NCBI RefSeq assembly: GCF_001039355.2
Contig: NW_019773513.1
Span: 1,864,442 to 1,907,977 of the forward strand
Direction: 5' to 3'
Source of the DNA: Lingula anatina
Taxonomy: Eukaryota; Brachiopoda; Lingulata; Lingulida; Lingulidae
DNA length: 43,536 nt
The position numbers and the translations under genes were made by a program. The notes under the pieces are model-generated. The model was given only the letters and a program-made list of their open reading frames with translations. It was not told the origin of the DNA and did no database searches. Below, piece by piece: positions 33,241-43,518 of the stretch. Positions within the stretch are counted from its first letter, which is position 1, and every line of letters begins with the position of its first letter.

Positions 33241-33640
33241 AGAGAGAGCCTGCTATTTGTGCAACTTCTCGGCCAGTCAATAGAGTTTTAACTTTAAAAT
33301 TACGAACAATGTATGATAGACTTAATCCAGATTGTTGCAGCCTCTATCCAAAAGAGAAGTGTATTTTAAGAACATCCTATAATCACATAAAACAATTTGA
33401 ATGAAGTATAAATGTCTGGATCTGAAAAAGATTACACTTTAGACCGCAGCGCTAATTTGACCTACAAATTTTATTCCGAATTCTTTTAGTAAAAAGACCG
33501 CCCCTACCTTATTTTTCAAAATTCAATGTGCATTAGATGATAAAGCACGCGAATATATTAATGAATAAAACTTAACCATTATAAATGATGAAATCCTGAA
33601 TGTTTGTTTAAAAATCTGATTGCATAGTTTTTCTTTCCAG

Positions 33641-33732
33641 GTACGCTCAGTTCTGTGACGAGAAATGAATGCAGCGTTGGAGCTCTGCTCACCATTGCCT
33701 TTGGTCTGGCATTCTCTCTTAGCAGAACCTAA
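33641..33732 (+). CDS. SUEL lectin gene, last exon (GPI-anchor signal)
   Basis: Acceptor gtttttctttccag|, phase 1, completing glycine with the G left by the SUEL exon. It encodes GTLSSVTRNECSV followed by GALLTIAFGLAFSLSRT and TAA. A hydrophilic spacer with a small-residue cluster, then about 15 hydrophobic residues at the very C-terminus with no cytosolic tail, is the pattern of a GPI-attachment signal. The omega site could be the serine or glycine around SVG or the earlier LSS. A short C-terminal membrane anchor cannot be excluded. Confidence 0.7.
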
Positions 33733-33872
33733 CGCACCGACAGGAACTACGAGCGCCAAGTAAAGATTACATAAGCTTTAGCGTGCCATAAGCACAAAAG
33801 TTCGTCTTCAGAGTATGTCAAACACATTTTATTTGTTTGTAAACAAAACAGCATTTAGCCAGATTTTGTAGT

Positions 33873-33878
33873 TTTATT
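33873..33878 (-). terminator. AATAAA poly(A) signal for the NLR-like gene (candidate)
   Basis: TTTATT on the plus strand, AATAAA on the minus, 305 bases after the stop at 34183. It lies inside the predicted 3' UTR of the convergent lectin gene. Confidence 0.35.
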
Positions 33879-34004
33879 TTAACGTACTAAAACACCATTC
33901 GCACCTTTTCAAAATATAATTGGGAAATGGAACTATTGACGTTGAAGAGATTTGCCCAAAAATATAAGAAATATATAAGTACAGGCTAATACTAGAAAAC
34001 ACTG

Positions 34005-34010
34005 AATAAA
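34005..34010 (+). terminator. AATAAA poly(A) signal for the lectin gene (candidate)
   Basis: AATAAA 272 bases after the lectin stop codon, pointing toward the end of the NLR-like gene, so the two 3' UTRs would overlap. Confidence 0.4.
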
Positions 34011-34182
34011 GGGATTGCAGGTCACGTGTTACAGACAATGCTTTAAGAACTGTCCGATTTTGGGCACTGAGCAATATTAAAATATGTAAACATCTCGCAC
34101 TGAAATTAACCGATTAAAAAATCTGTATCTGCGTTCCAGCGCTGTATACCCTATCTACTTTTACAATGTAAAAATCTATCAC

Positions 34183-35252
34183 TTATTTTCTTATACTGGC
34201 ACTTTCGCAAGAAACTTTTTTCTTGTTAATTTGAACATTTAAAAAGTTAACGGTCCCATTTTTCAGACCGACGCAAAGTTTGCGTCCAATCACAAGCAAA
34301 CAGATGACTATGTGTTCAAAATAAAATTGGCATAGTGAATGAGATTCTTTAATGTTGTGTTTTGGCACTAACCATAAAATTATAGATTTATCGTAGGACC
34401 CTGTGATAATATGATTGTCGCCATATGGCACTATAGCCGTCACAGCACGGGTATGAGCATATGCGTATTGCTTACTTTGTGTTTGTTCTCCTAAAAGGTT
34501 CATGGAATCCCCACTGTTAAAGTCTGCTATATTAATTGTACATTTTGGCCCCTCTGTGAAGACACGCGAGCCTGAACACGAATGCGGTCGACTCCACGCG
34601 GTGTTGTACGTCAGCATCTGCTTTGACGGTATCCCCGTTGTCAAGTCGATCATCTGAGCAAAAATGTCTTTGTGGCAACACATGACGAACTTGCCGTCTG
34701 ACGACACTGATAAGCATCGCATGCCGTAATGTTGCTGTGTGGAAATTACCCTGACTAAATTCCCATTCACAGTTTCGTGAACACCAATTTTGTTGTCTGA
34801 TGAGGCCGTAAGAAATAATGTTTGATCCGGAGTACAGCACAAGTGCTCTACACCGAATGGATCGTGACAGGCATTGGCACGTATTCTAGGCTTCAGTGCC
34901 TTTCCACTGTCTTTCAAGTTCCAAATACAAACTCGACCATCACTAGACCCAGTGAATAAGGTTCCATTTTGAAGAACTAAGATAGGGCCTACTCTTTGTG
35001 GCACTGGGGGCACTTAATTTCAAGACCAGGGCTTTAGATGTCAAGTCCCAAAGCTGAACTAAATTGTCGCCATGCATCACAAATGCAATGAGATTCTCTG
35101 ATACCGCTTTCACGCTGTCTATGTGAAATGCGCCGATGTGCCATCTTGTGCGTGTCCACTGTGAACAATATGGAGACGCTTCTCCATCTTTACCTTGTGC
35201 GTATTCTACGAGATCGCCCTCTGACGTCAACACCAACACAGATGTGGCATTT
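34183..35252 (-). pseudogene. TIR/NB-ARC/WD40 gene, C-terminal WD40 part with a frameshift
   Basis: It continues the WD40 region after the inserted segment. Blades are recognisable: SVLVLTSEGDLVEYA, NLVQLWDLTSKAL, GTLFTGSSDGRVCIWNL, LFLTASSDNKIGVHE, KFVMCCHKDIFAQMIDL, HIITGSYDKSIILWLV, LCVGLKNGTVNFLNV. The stop is at 34183. The frame changes inside a run of five C (plus strand G 35006-35010): the blade before and the blade after are in different frames, and one fewer base restores continuity. This could be a sequencing error or a real mutation. At the upstream edge the frame is also off by one relative to the sequence before the insertion. Roughly 355 residues in all. Confidence 0.7.
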
Positions 35253-35255
35253 CAG

Positions 35256-36313
35256 CCCGGGAGCCACCGGCTCATATGACGGTTATTTTGGAGAATATTA
35301 GATTGGGCCTCGTTTTCAAAACTTGAAGCGGCGGCCATATCCAATTTGGCGGGAGGAGCAGGCATAGAGACAGGTAAGATGAACAGACGTTTACACGCTG
35401 ACATGTTGATAATTTTACTAATGCACTTGACAGAACGATAAAGTATGTTCTCAAGCTATATTTTTTATACCAAAGTAGTGTTCAAGTATCGGTTTCACTG
35501 ATTCTTTTATCAAGTTACTGTCGTGTTCCAAAATGGCGGCACACAGAACCGAAATCAGGGGGTGGAAACGCGCTACTTATATGATTAAGACGAGCCTGGC
35601 CGTCAGTACCGGATATTGATTTNATGGAATTGATGTATCTTTTGTTTTGTTTTTTCGTTTTTTCATTAAAAAGGAACTGTTATTGGTTGGCCTCATATAA
35701 TAAAGAAATGCTTATTTATAAAGAAAAAATATGAAATGTTTATTTTCCTCCATTCTTCCTGTGCCAGCTTCATTTGACTATATAGACAATAATGAGCGGC
35801 GGAAAAACCAAAACGAGGTCAGAATACCAACAGAATGTACTGAGTCAAAACGAGGCTGGTACGCGGTTGTTGCAAGGAAGACATTTTTTGCATACACGGG
35901 TGTGAATTGATTTGTGCCATTCCTGGATGAAGGTAAAGTTCCTTACATGCTTACATTTACAGAAAGCTGAATAAATTTGCCACAGCTTACTGGTAATTTG
36001 AAATTGGAACCTGTTCTCTAAGAATGCAAGCATTAGAGTCAAAGTTGAACTTCCGCTGTAGCTTAAGTAAAATATTTGGTTTCAAACTCGTTTTTCTCCA
36101 CAAAATAGGGTTTAAATCAACTCGAGGAGCATCTGACATGATTTGTAATTTACTTTTAAAAATGATAATATACATAACAAAACTTTCATGTCCTTAAAGG
36201 CCGAGATATTCCACCGTTTCTGACACCCTACAAATCTCTAAAAATTTCACCCAATTCAAATTCTTGAACTTCCGGTTTGGTTAAAAGCCACCTAGCGGCA
36301 GACCGGTGGCTCC
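35256..36313. mobile_element. 1.06-kb segment with inverted-repeat ends inside the WD40 coding sequence
   Basis: The plus-strand left end AGCCCGGGAGCCACCGG (35254) matches the minus-strand right end AGCCTGGGAGCCACCGG (36317 downward) with one mismatch. The WD40 coding sequence breaks at these two points: LLPNSL on one side and ATSVLVLTSEGD on the other. It includes the n at 35623, so its true length is unknown. Inside are AAAATGGCGGC (35530) and TTGGCGGGAGG (35348), promoter-like motifs, and no coding frame. It may be a transposon insertion, or an artefact of contig joining. Confidence 0.5.
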
Positions 36314-39300
36314 CAGGCTGTTTGGCAGCAATTCTATACATTTCACTTTACCGGTAACACTTGGCAAAGTCGATAATGTTTTCCCGTGTCTGGTCACTAT
36401 GGTAACACTGCCATTGTCACTTCCGCACACCAGGTGTTCTTGATCCTCTGAGATCGCGAGAGCAGTGGCGATTTCAACCTTTGGAAGGCCAGAATTTATT
36501 TTGGAATTTCTTTCGATTTCCAGTATGAGGGTTCTCAAACGGCTGTCCTCGTCAAAACCTATGATGATTTGTTTAAACTTTGGAAGGGGTACTACTGGGA
36601 AGGGCGGCATGTTTTTGATTTTGACAGTCACTATCTCATGCTGTTGTTGCTCCTGGCAATCCCTTTCATATGACAAAGTTGTAATTGCGTCGTCGCATAA
36701 CGCCGATATGGAGCATTCTGGCGTCACTCGCAAATGCCTTACTCCGAATTGTGATGTTCTTATCACACACAAAATAGCTGTTTGTGTTGGCCTTTGAATA
36801 TCCCACACATAAATGTCCCCGTTACAGAGTCCAACGATAAGGGGGTGGCCTTCTAAAGCCGCTAAAGTTCCTATAGCAGCTGGATGCACATATGAGAACA
36901 CTGCGTTTTGGCTTTCGTCCTCCAAGTTCCAAACGTGCAAAGTTCCAGTTTGGGATCCAGTGAAACAGCAGTTTCCATGACTTGAAACAGTTGTTATTCT
37001 GTCCCCATCGTCATGCCTCCCTATAACTTTGACGGCTGTTCCATTTGATGAATCCCATAATATCACCTGCCTGTCCCAGGAAACGGAAATGGCATATCTT
37101 TCATTGGATGCTGACGTCATTGCCGACACCGGTCCCTCGTGGTTTGGCACGTGACTTCGTGTCGAAGAACTATCTAAACTGGAAAGAGAAAAGCACGACT
37201 GTTTTACTGATTGGTCGACCGATGCCGTGTAAATAGTCATCTTTTTTTTCTTGGAAGGCACATTGAATCCCCCGTACTGCAGCAGAATGGATCTGAACCT
37301 GAAATACCAGTGAATGATCGTCGTTCAAGTCCCAGAATTTGACCCGTCCATCAGCTCCACCGGACAACAATAAGGAGTGCGATTCGTAACGTGCAAGACA
37401 CAAAGCAAATGTACCGCCCTCGTGCCCTTTCAAGATTCGCCGTACTTCCAACGAAGGGAAATTTAACACACCGATTCCCGTCTTCCCGCCAACATAAAGC
37501 TGACGTTGATATCTGCTGAAAAACAAAGTATAAAGAACTCCCAACTTTGGATTACAAGATGTAACTGGGCATTCCGGGCTGTTTTTTCGCCACAAGCAGA
37601 CACTTTCATCATAAGAGCAAGAAGCAAAAAATATCTCCTTTTCAGATAAATTGGTAAAACATGCGCATGCGACTACATCGGTGAGGGCAGCATACGTGAA
37701 CTGAACACTCCCGTCATTTAAATACCACAATTTTATAGTTTTATCTCCAGAGACTGTGAGTCCCGATTCGCCATCCGCCGATAATACTAACGAGAATATC
37801 TGCCTGTTGTGAATATTGGAGAACGTTTCACGGAGGCATTTCCCCTTTAAATCCCATAGCTTGACTACACTGTCACAAGCGGCTGTCACGACGAGGGTTT
37901 CGCTGCTGTTGACACCAAAACAAGTAACCAAATCATTGTGCTTTGTGAGATCTGATCCGAGGCAAGTCTCTCCTCCTGTTATTGGATCGATGAGCCGTAC
38001 AAACCCGTCCCCAGATGTCGTAACGATCGTTGAATCCTTTAACACTCCTAACCCTAAAACAGCTGTGCCATTGTGTGCGCTGTACGTTTTAACAACATGG
38101 CCATTGGGTGGGGAAATACACGCACGGTCTGGTAAAAAACATGAATCGGCATCCTCAAAAAGTTGGCTTCTAACAGCTTTAAGAAAATCAGAAATCCCAA
38201 CTATTTCTAAATTACTAAGGGAGCCCAGAAACACGGGTCCTAGTTGCTTCTTATCGCGGATTATGGCTGGAGCGTGGAGAAGTAAAGCTTTGTTGATGGC
38301 ACCATGCAAGTGACTGAATTGACAGTCACATTCAAAAAGTTCGAAGTCAGAAATTATTTCTGACAAAGATGTTTTATTCAATTTGGCTTGAAGCCAGCGG
38401 AATGAACAGAGGAGTCCTCTGTATAATGACTTGAATTCTTTTCCCATAGCTGTGCAGTGATGAATGAAATTGGTGTACACATATTTGTCACCTGAAAAAT
38501 CCAGGTTCCACCAAGGATAACTCAGTACAATAGCTTGGTCATTCTCATAGCAGCTACTGCAACCCAACTGATCTTTGCTACTGTTTGTGTTTGATCCGCT
38601 GATCATGGGACGACCTTTGCTGGGACTGTGCCTCTCAGCTGAACGCTCCAAATCATCCTGGAACCCTGAATCTGAGCGGTCTTTCTCCGCCGAGCACCCT
38701 GCTGCCGGTTCTTCCAACTGTAACTTTTCAATGTGCTGCAAACCTGCTGTGCCTTCTGCAGCTGCTACGTATGCCGCCAGGAGGGCCGTGTGCATCCGAC
38801 GGATCCCATCCGGTCCCCACAAAGTCTCAGTCTTATTCTGAATGTACTGCAGTACCAGGTCGTGTATTCGGAAATAACAGTCTCCATCTTCATCTTCAAG
38901 CTTAAATCTGAGCAGAGATTTATCTGCCAGTGTGAACAGACATTCACGGACATGTCTTGCAACTTTATCTTGCTTTTCAGCGTTGGATTTATCTTGCATG
39001 TAGCTGCATAGGATAGCTAATGTTGACGATTGAATTAAGGCATCTTTTTTGAACAACGACACCTTAAGAAGTATTTCTTGCAGCATGCTGTACGGCTTGT
39101 TTGTATCGCCGGCGTCTCGCAAACAGGCAAAAGTTGCCTCAAAGGCGCCTACAAAAGTTTCAGGATAACTGTCTATCGGCAGACGTCTGGATTCCATCCA
39201 CAATTTGTCTTTCTCTTTCAAGGATGCTGCCATGTCCCTCCACCTCTGAGAAGAAAATGGCTGCGAAACCGACGTGGCACCTTGCCTGAGCGACGAGGCA

Positions 39301-39940
39301 ACTAAAGCAATCGCCAGAGGATATCCTCCTAGATAACTGTGTATGGCGTTGGCTTCCTTTGTTATTTTGTGGTCATTTAAGAGCTTTTCTGTCACATTTG
39401 CACATTTGAGGAACAACTGCCAAGCATTTTCAACATCTAAATGATCAAGAGTATATATTCGAACGTTAAGCATGTTGATAACAGCTCGGTCGCGAGTTGT
39501 TATAAGCAGCAAACAGTCTTTAGAAATTGCAGTAAAAACGCTGGCATCATCTGGATTCCAAACGTCGTCTAGCACAAATAATATTTTCTCGTGCATCGTG
39601 AACTGTATTAACCAACTTCGGGCAGAAATACGATCGGCAAAATCTTCCTGGGATTCACTACCTTGTAGGTGCCGTCTTACACTACTGATGATTTTCACAA
39701 CGTCCGGTGCTTTGCCGCAATGAATCCAATAAATATGTAGAAACATCCTTCTGTAAATGTATCTGCAGATGAGTGTCGCCAGCGAAGTCTTCCCAATGCC
39801 GGGAGCACCCGAAATACCAAACATATTACTGCCCTCCTCGGGGACTTGGCCCATGAAGGATTCGGCAATGAAGACGACATCGTCTGTTCTTCCCAATAAG
39901 TTGTGAGGGTTGTGGACCTGGATACCGTGAACGAGTGGTT
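36314..39940 (-). CDS. TIR/NB-ARC/WD40 NLR-like protein, main exon
   Basis: A very long exon, acceptor ttatctctttcag|, phase 1 after the microexon. Counting from LLGRTDD (39896): Walker A GAPGIGKT at 30-37, Walker B ILFVLDD at 105-111, the sensor ITTRDR at 132-137 and GYPLA at 191-195. The MHD-like FRIHDLV lies near 350, an Apaf-1-like helical part (FRWLQAKL) near 520, and WD40 repeats start at about 600 (TSGDGFVRLIDP, TAACDSVVKLWDL, TVSGDKTIKLWYL, SGGADGRVKFWDL). This is the Apaf-1 type of STAND ATPase: the WD40 propellers sense, the NB-ARC domain oligomerises, and the N-terminal TIR signals. The frame shifts within a run of eight A (plus strand T 37242-37249); the blade continues in the next frame as IYTASVDQSVK. 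Without that base the coding length up to 36314 is a whole number of codons. Confidence 0.88.
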
Positions 39941-40174
39941 CTGAAAGAGATAAGATTAAAATGCCGCTGAAATGTGCACCCTAAGACCCCATGCAAAGAG
40001 AAGGTGGCTTGTCTTCACGTCCCACGTATTCCAATTTATCAAAAAAAGTTGCGGCATAATGTAGTGTATTGCAGTTAAGATCAACATTTCCAAGGCAACC
40101 TAAATAGCCAGATTAAAACTAAAAGTAATATAACTCTGTGCTCCTTTAAATCGATATGTAAAAAATTTACTTAC

Positions 40175-40192
40175 TTGTACCCCATTCTAGTT
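40175..40192 (-). CDS. TIR/NB-ARC/WD40 gene, 18-nt microexon
   Basis: Eighteen bases between acceptor attttgtttcag| and donor |GTAAGT, both near-consensus. In phase 1 at both ends, it inserts ELEWGT between the TIR exon (ending AAA G) and the NB-ARC exon (beginning AA CCA), giving SKELEWGTKPLVHG. Skipping also keeps the frame (SKEPLVHG), so it may be alternatively spliced in the TIR-to-NB-ARC linker. Evidence is splice consensus and phase only. Confidence 0.6.
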
Positions 40193-40474
40193 CTGAAACA
40201 AAATGAAAATAACATTTTATTTATACAATATTTACAACTGTTTATCTATGGACAGCCCACACCTGATACTGATGGGGACAACTCTCTACCCAACATACAC
40301 CATAATATCAGAAATTTGTTTCAAATAGATCCTTAAATATAGTGTGAGGCAGCGGCTAAGATTAACTATATTTCCAGGCATAAATTTAGCTTGTATGCAT
40401 TTGTATGACTTTCTTAAATTATAATATCTGTAACTTAAATGGAATGCTCTGTAAGCTCTATTACATAAACCAAC

Positions 40475-40960
40475 CTTTGCTGAGTTGCTTTGATAGCTTC
40501 TTCAAAAATTCTGGATCGTCATGGTGTATTACATCTCTTTTGTGTGTATATTTATAAGGTACGATCGTGTCTTGCAGCAATACAACAACAACAGATCCAC
40601 GGCGAGGTCGTTCGGTATCATTTTCCAGAGAGAGTGCTAAGTTTGCCGCGTACAAACATGAAGGATCGCTCAAAAAATCTGAAGTTATCACTAAAACAGT
40701 TTTGTCGCAATTTCGTATGAAATCGATCAATTCGTCTATTATAATAGCGCCAGGTGGAATGTTAGTTTCATCCAAGAAATGAAATTCTTCATTGGACTGC
40801 GTTTTCAAACTGTCCACCAGTGCCGCCCTCCAATGTTTCGCTCTTGGGTTTAGTTCGATGCCCACAAGGAACACTTTTTGGGGCATATCATCATAGGAAT
40901 GCGTGAAGATTATACGAGTGCCTGTACCTTTGTTGAGCAATTGCCTTCCAGACGCAAGCC
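40475..40960 (-). CDS. TIR/NB-ARC/WD40 gene, TIR-domain exon
   Basis: A 486-nt exon, acceptor cttatattatag|, donor CAAAG|GTTGGT, starting with two bases and ending with one base of a codon. It encodes a TIR fold: strand A RIIFTHSYDD, helix A HWRAALVDSLKTQ, the BB-loop area FHFLDETNIPPGAIIIDEL, strand C KTVLVITSDFLSDPSC, and strand D GSVVVVLLQDT. TIR domains either recruit adaptors or cleave NAD+. The catalytic glutamate usually found three residues after the cysteine (WCxxE) is alanine here (CLYA), so enzyme activity is doubtful. The donor GTTGGT is weak. In animals Apaf-1-like proteins usually carry CARD or death-fold domains in this position. Confidence 0.78.
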
Positions 40961-43088
40961 CTATAATATAAGAAGTGTTAAAAAGGTGTACTAATTCATA
41001 GGTAACTAAAAGCAAGGGTTAAGTTGTTTACCTTTCACAAGTTAAATGTTTTTAAGTCCCAGCCCAATAAATCTACAACGTTAATTTTAGTTGGAAGAGC
41101 GGGAATGATTAGAAGGTTCACGTTTAAAAAGGCCATCCTCTTACACCAATTTGATGGCCCTACTACATGTAGTAGCATTATTTAAGTGATTCCGCCGGCC
41201 TTAGTAAATGCAACATGTAGGTTGCAGCAGACAGTGGACTCGCCTTGCCTGGAATTCCTCTCCCCTTTATTTCATTAATTACACTGGTTGTAGGATCAAT
41301 ACAGGCGCTTGTTTGACTAGTCTCTTTTCAACCTACGGATTATTTTATCTCACTCATGATATGAGTATTATATTATGTCAGTGAAATACGTATATGGTGT
41401 TCTTTGGCCATACAGAATATATACCAAACCTTAAATTCCTTTTGGATGGGAACCCCATCTCCATGTGCGTTCCACAAGAGTAGACCATGTTAAAGGCTTG
41501 AAAAAAGCCAAAACTAACACTCAGAAACGCAGGGTACCAATCTGCTCTCTAGACATTTGTGATTCATTGCGTTGTATGATATCATCCCCTTAATTAAGTC
41601 TTAAGCAGGGGGCTTGATAAGACAAACTACAGGAAGCAAACCTTTGTTAATCAATTACCTGTTTTATTTTCAAGAGTTTTGACTCGTTATTTAAAAATAG
41701 TTAACTCAGTAAATATTGACCGAGAACACATTTCCTCAGCCTGACCCTTACAACCAAACAACTTTCTGGATTTCAAGGGACAATAACGCTTTATATCGGA
41801 GGGAAGGATGCCATAATACGGATTTCATGTGTCCCACACTTGCCTATGGTTAATGAATCCGTTCCGACATTCAGAGTAAGGTGATGTTTTTTTTCTTAAG
41901 TGTGTTTTTGTAATAATCTCTGAAGAGATTATTACGGAGGTTAAAGTCATCTATGAACGTCCACGTGCTCTGATGGCATGGACAGATGTCAGAATCATTG
42001 CGAAAACCGCCGTTTTGGTGGTACATGTAAAATGGTATTGCTTATATGTGTTGTTTACAATGTATTTATTGAAAAATTTTGAAACTCATATGAGGAATTG
42101 TTATCCCTTTAAATTAAAAACGGATTACTTAAAAGTAAAATCATTCTGGTTTTAGATTAAAACGCACGTCATCTCTTAGATAACGTTTTAATATTCTGAA
42201 TTAATTCTTGCTGTGTGGTATGGCTATCTTATCAAAGGTAAATATACATGAACAATATATACAACAATAACGCGGCGATACATTCTAAATGTATTCATAC
42301 CACCGCACTTTGTGGGGCACTTAGTAGTCCCAATATATAAATATCCTCACACAGTAAAGTAGCAATGGAACCCATATCAGTTTCACTGAAATTTGTCAGC
42401 TTTATAAGTGTGATCGCAGTATTCTCTATATTTGATCTATAGTTTATGTTTGATGATGCGTTGACAGTATATTGTTGCTCATTCATTCATTATGACACAG
42501 GAAACCACTGGAAGGGTAAAGGTCGTGGCAAACAAGCTTAAGAACAACAGTCGCGACATAGGCCTAACATTCACATAGAGCACACGAGAACGGGAAAGGC
42601 CGTGCAGATTAAACAGTGGCCCACAGCGTGTCAACAATGTATTACTGTTAATAATATAATCGAAAAGCAAGGGGATAGGATCAAGGGCGGTTTTAGCCCG
42701 TCTTCTGGGTCTTCCGGGTTTCCAAGTTTAAGGAATCACGAGGATTATGATTTTAAATGAATAAAAAAAATCCCCCAAACACATCCGCGCATAAAATCAG
42801 TTAGATCCCTCAAAGTCGATGCAAAGTGGTCTTTATCTACTTGTAAATTCACCGTATATTCCACCAATAAATTCAGCTTTGACTCTTTATTATTTAATTT
42901 ATTTCTAATGTAGTGACAAGCATAAGAGTAGGCCTAGTGAACGAGACAGCTGAAAATATCAGGATTCGATGATCTAGAAGAGCATTCGGTGCGTGCGTGT
43001 GTGTATGTGTGTGTGTGTGTGAAAGAAAGAGAGAGACGTGCTAATCTTTCCGATCAAAAAACACACAACGCCCCCAGTATTGACTTAC
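40961..43088 (-). other. Predicted intron 1 of the TIR/NB-ARC/WD40 gene
   Basis: About 2.1 kb with no recognised exon. It contains a perfect hairpin at 41910-41935 (GTAATAATCTCT, GA, AGAGATTATTAC), a shortened hAT-like remnant at 42683-42731, and a GT-rich run near 42990-43021. Confidence 0.5.
42683..42731. mobile_element. Fragment related to the hAT-like MITE at 21209
   Basis: It shares GGGCGG, a TTTAG block and CCGTCTTCTGGGTCTTCCGG in order, then CAAGTTTA, with internal losses. Confidence 0.5.
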
Positions 43089-43212
43089 TTGTGATACATG
43101 TAGTACCGGTAGCTTGTTCAATGACTGCAATGCGGTGTGTTGATCTTGTGCTCTTTGCGAATCGGAGTATCAAATGGAAATTCCCAATGACGTCATCGTC
43201 GTATTTTGCCAT
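43089..43212 (-). CDS. TIR/NB-ARC/WD40 gene, probable first coding exon
   Basis: A 124-nt exon from ATG 43212 (context AAACAATGGCA, a good Kozak match) to a consensus donor CACAA|GTAAGT. It is open throughout: MAKYDDDVIGNFHLILRFAK then STRSTHRIAVIEQATGTTCI and T, plus one base. The leftover A plus GG at 40960 gives arginine, exactly the phase the TIR exon needs. A CRE-like TGACGTCA lies within it (43192-43199). No domain is recognised in these 41 residues. The inference is from start context, donor and phase; another upstream exon could exist instead. Confidence 0.5.
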
Positions 43213-43278
43213 TGTTTATCAAGTACTGATCTAGGTCATGAATCGATCAAAATGAGACTTGTTAATTCGCATATTAAA

Positions 43279-43280
<2 letters not shown>

Positions 43281-43312
<32 letters not shown>
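43281..43312. repeat. (GA)n microsatellite
   Basis: Sixteen GA units, about 70 bp upstream of the predicted NLR-like start codon. Confidence 0.95.
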
Positions 43313-43315
<3 letters not shown>

Positions 43316-43501
43316 AAATGTTAACAATTTCTCAGCTTAACAGAGGCTTAGGCCCTAATATTTGTCAAAATTTCAAATGTTATCTCTTGTGCAGGAATAT
43401 CAGCCCGGGGTTTAAATGTCGCTGGAAACTTGCCACGCCTACCTAAATAGCCTACTGCAGTCGTTTTCAGTGTCTATAAAAATATCCCAATATACGGGCT
43501 A

Positions 43502-43518
43502 CCCCCCCCCCCCCCCCC
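43502..43518. repeat. C homopolymer
   Basis: Seventeen C in a row near the window end. The rest of 43313-43501 has no recognised feature. Confidence 0.95.

Noticed and set aside
36465-39723. Several plus-strand frames of 60-165 codons
   Set aside because: All are antisense to the long NB-ARC/WD40 coding exon and show no domain.
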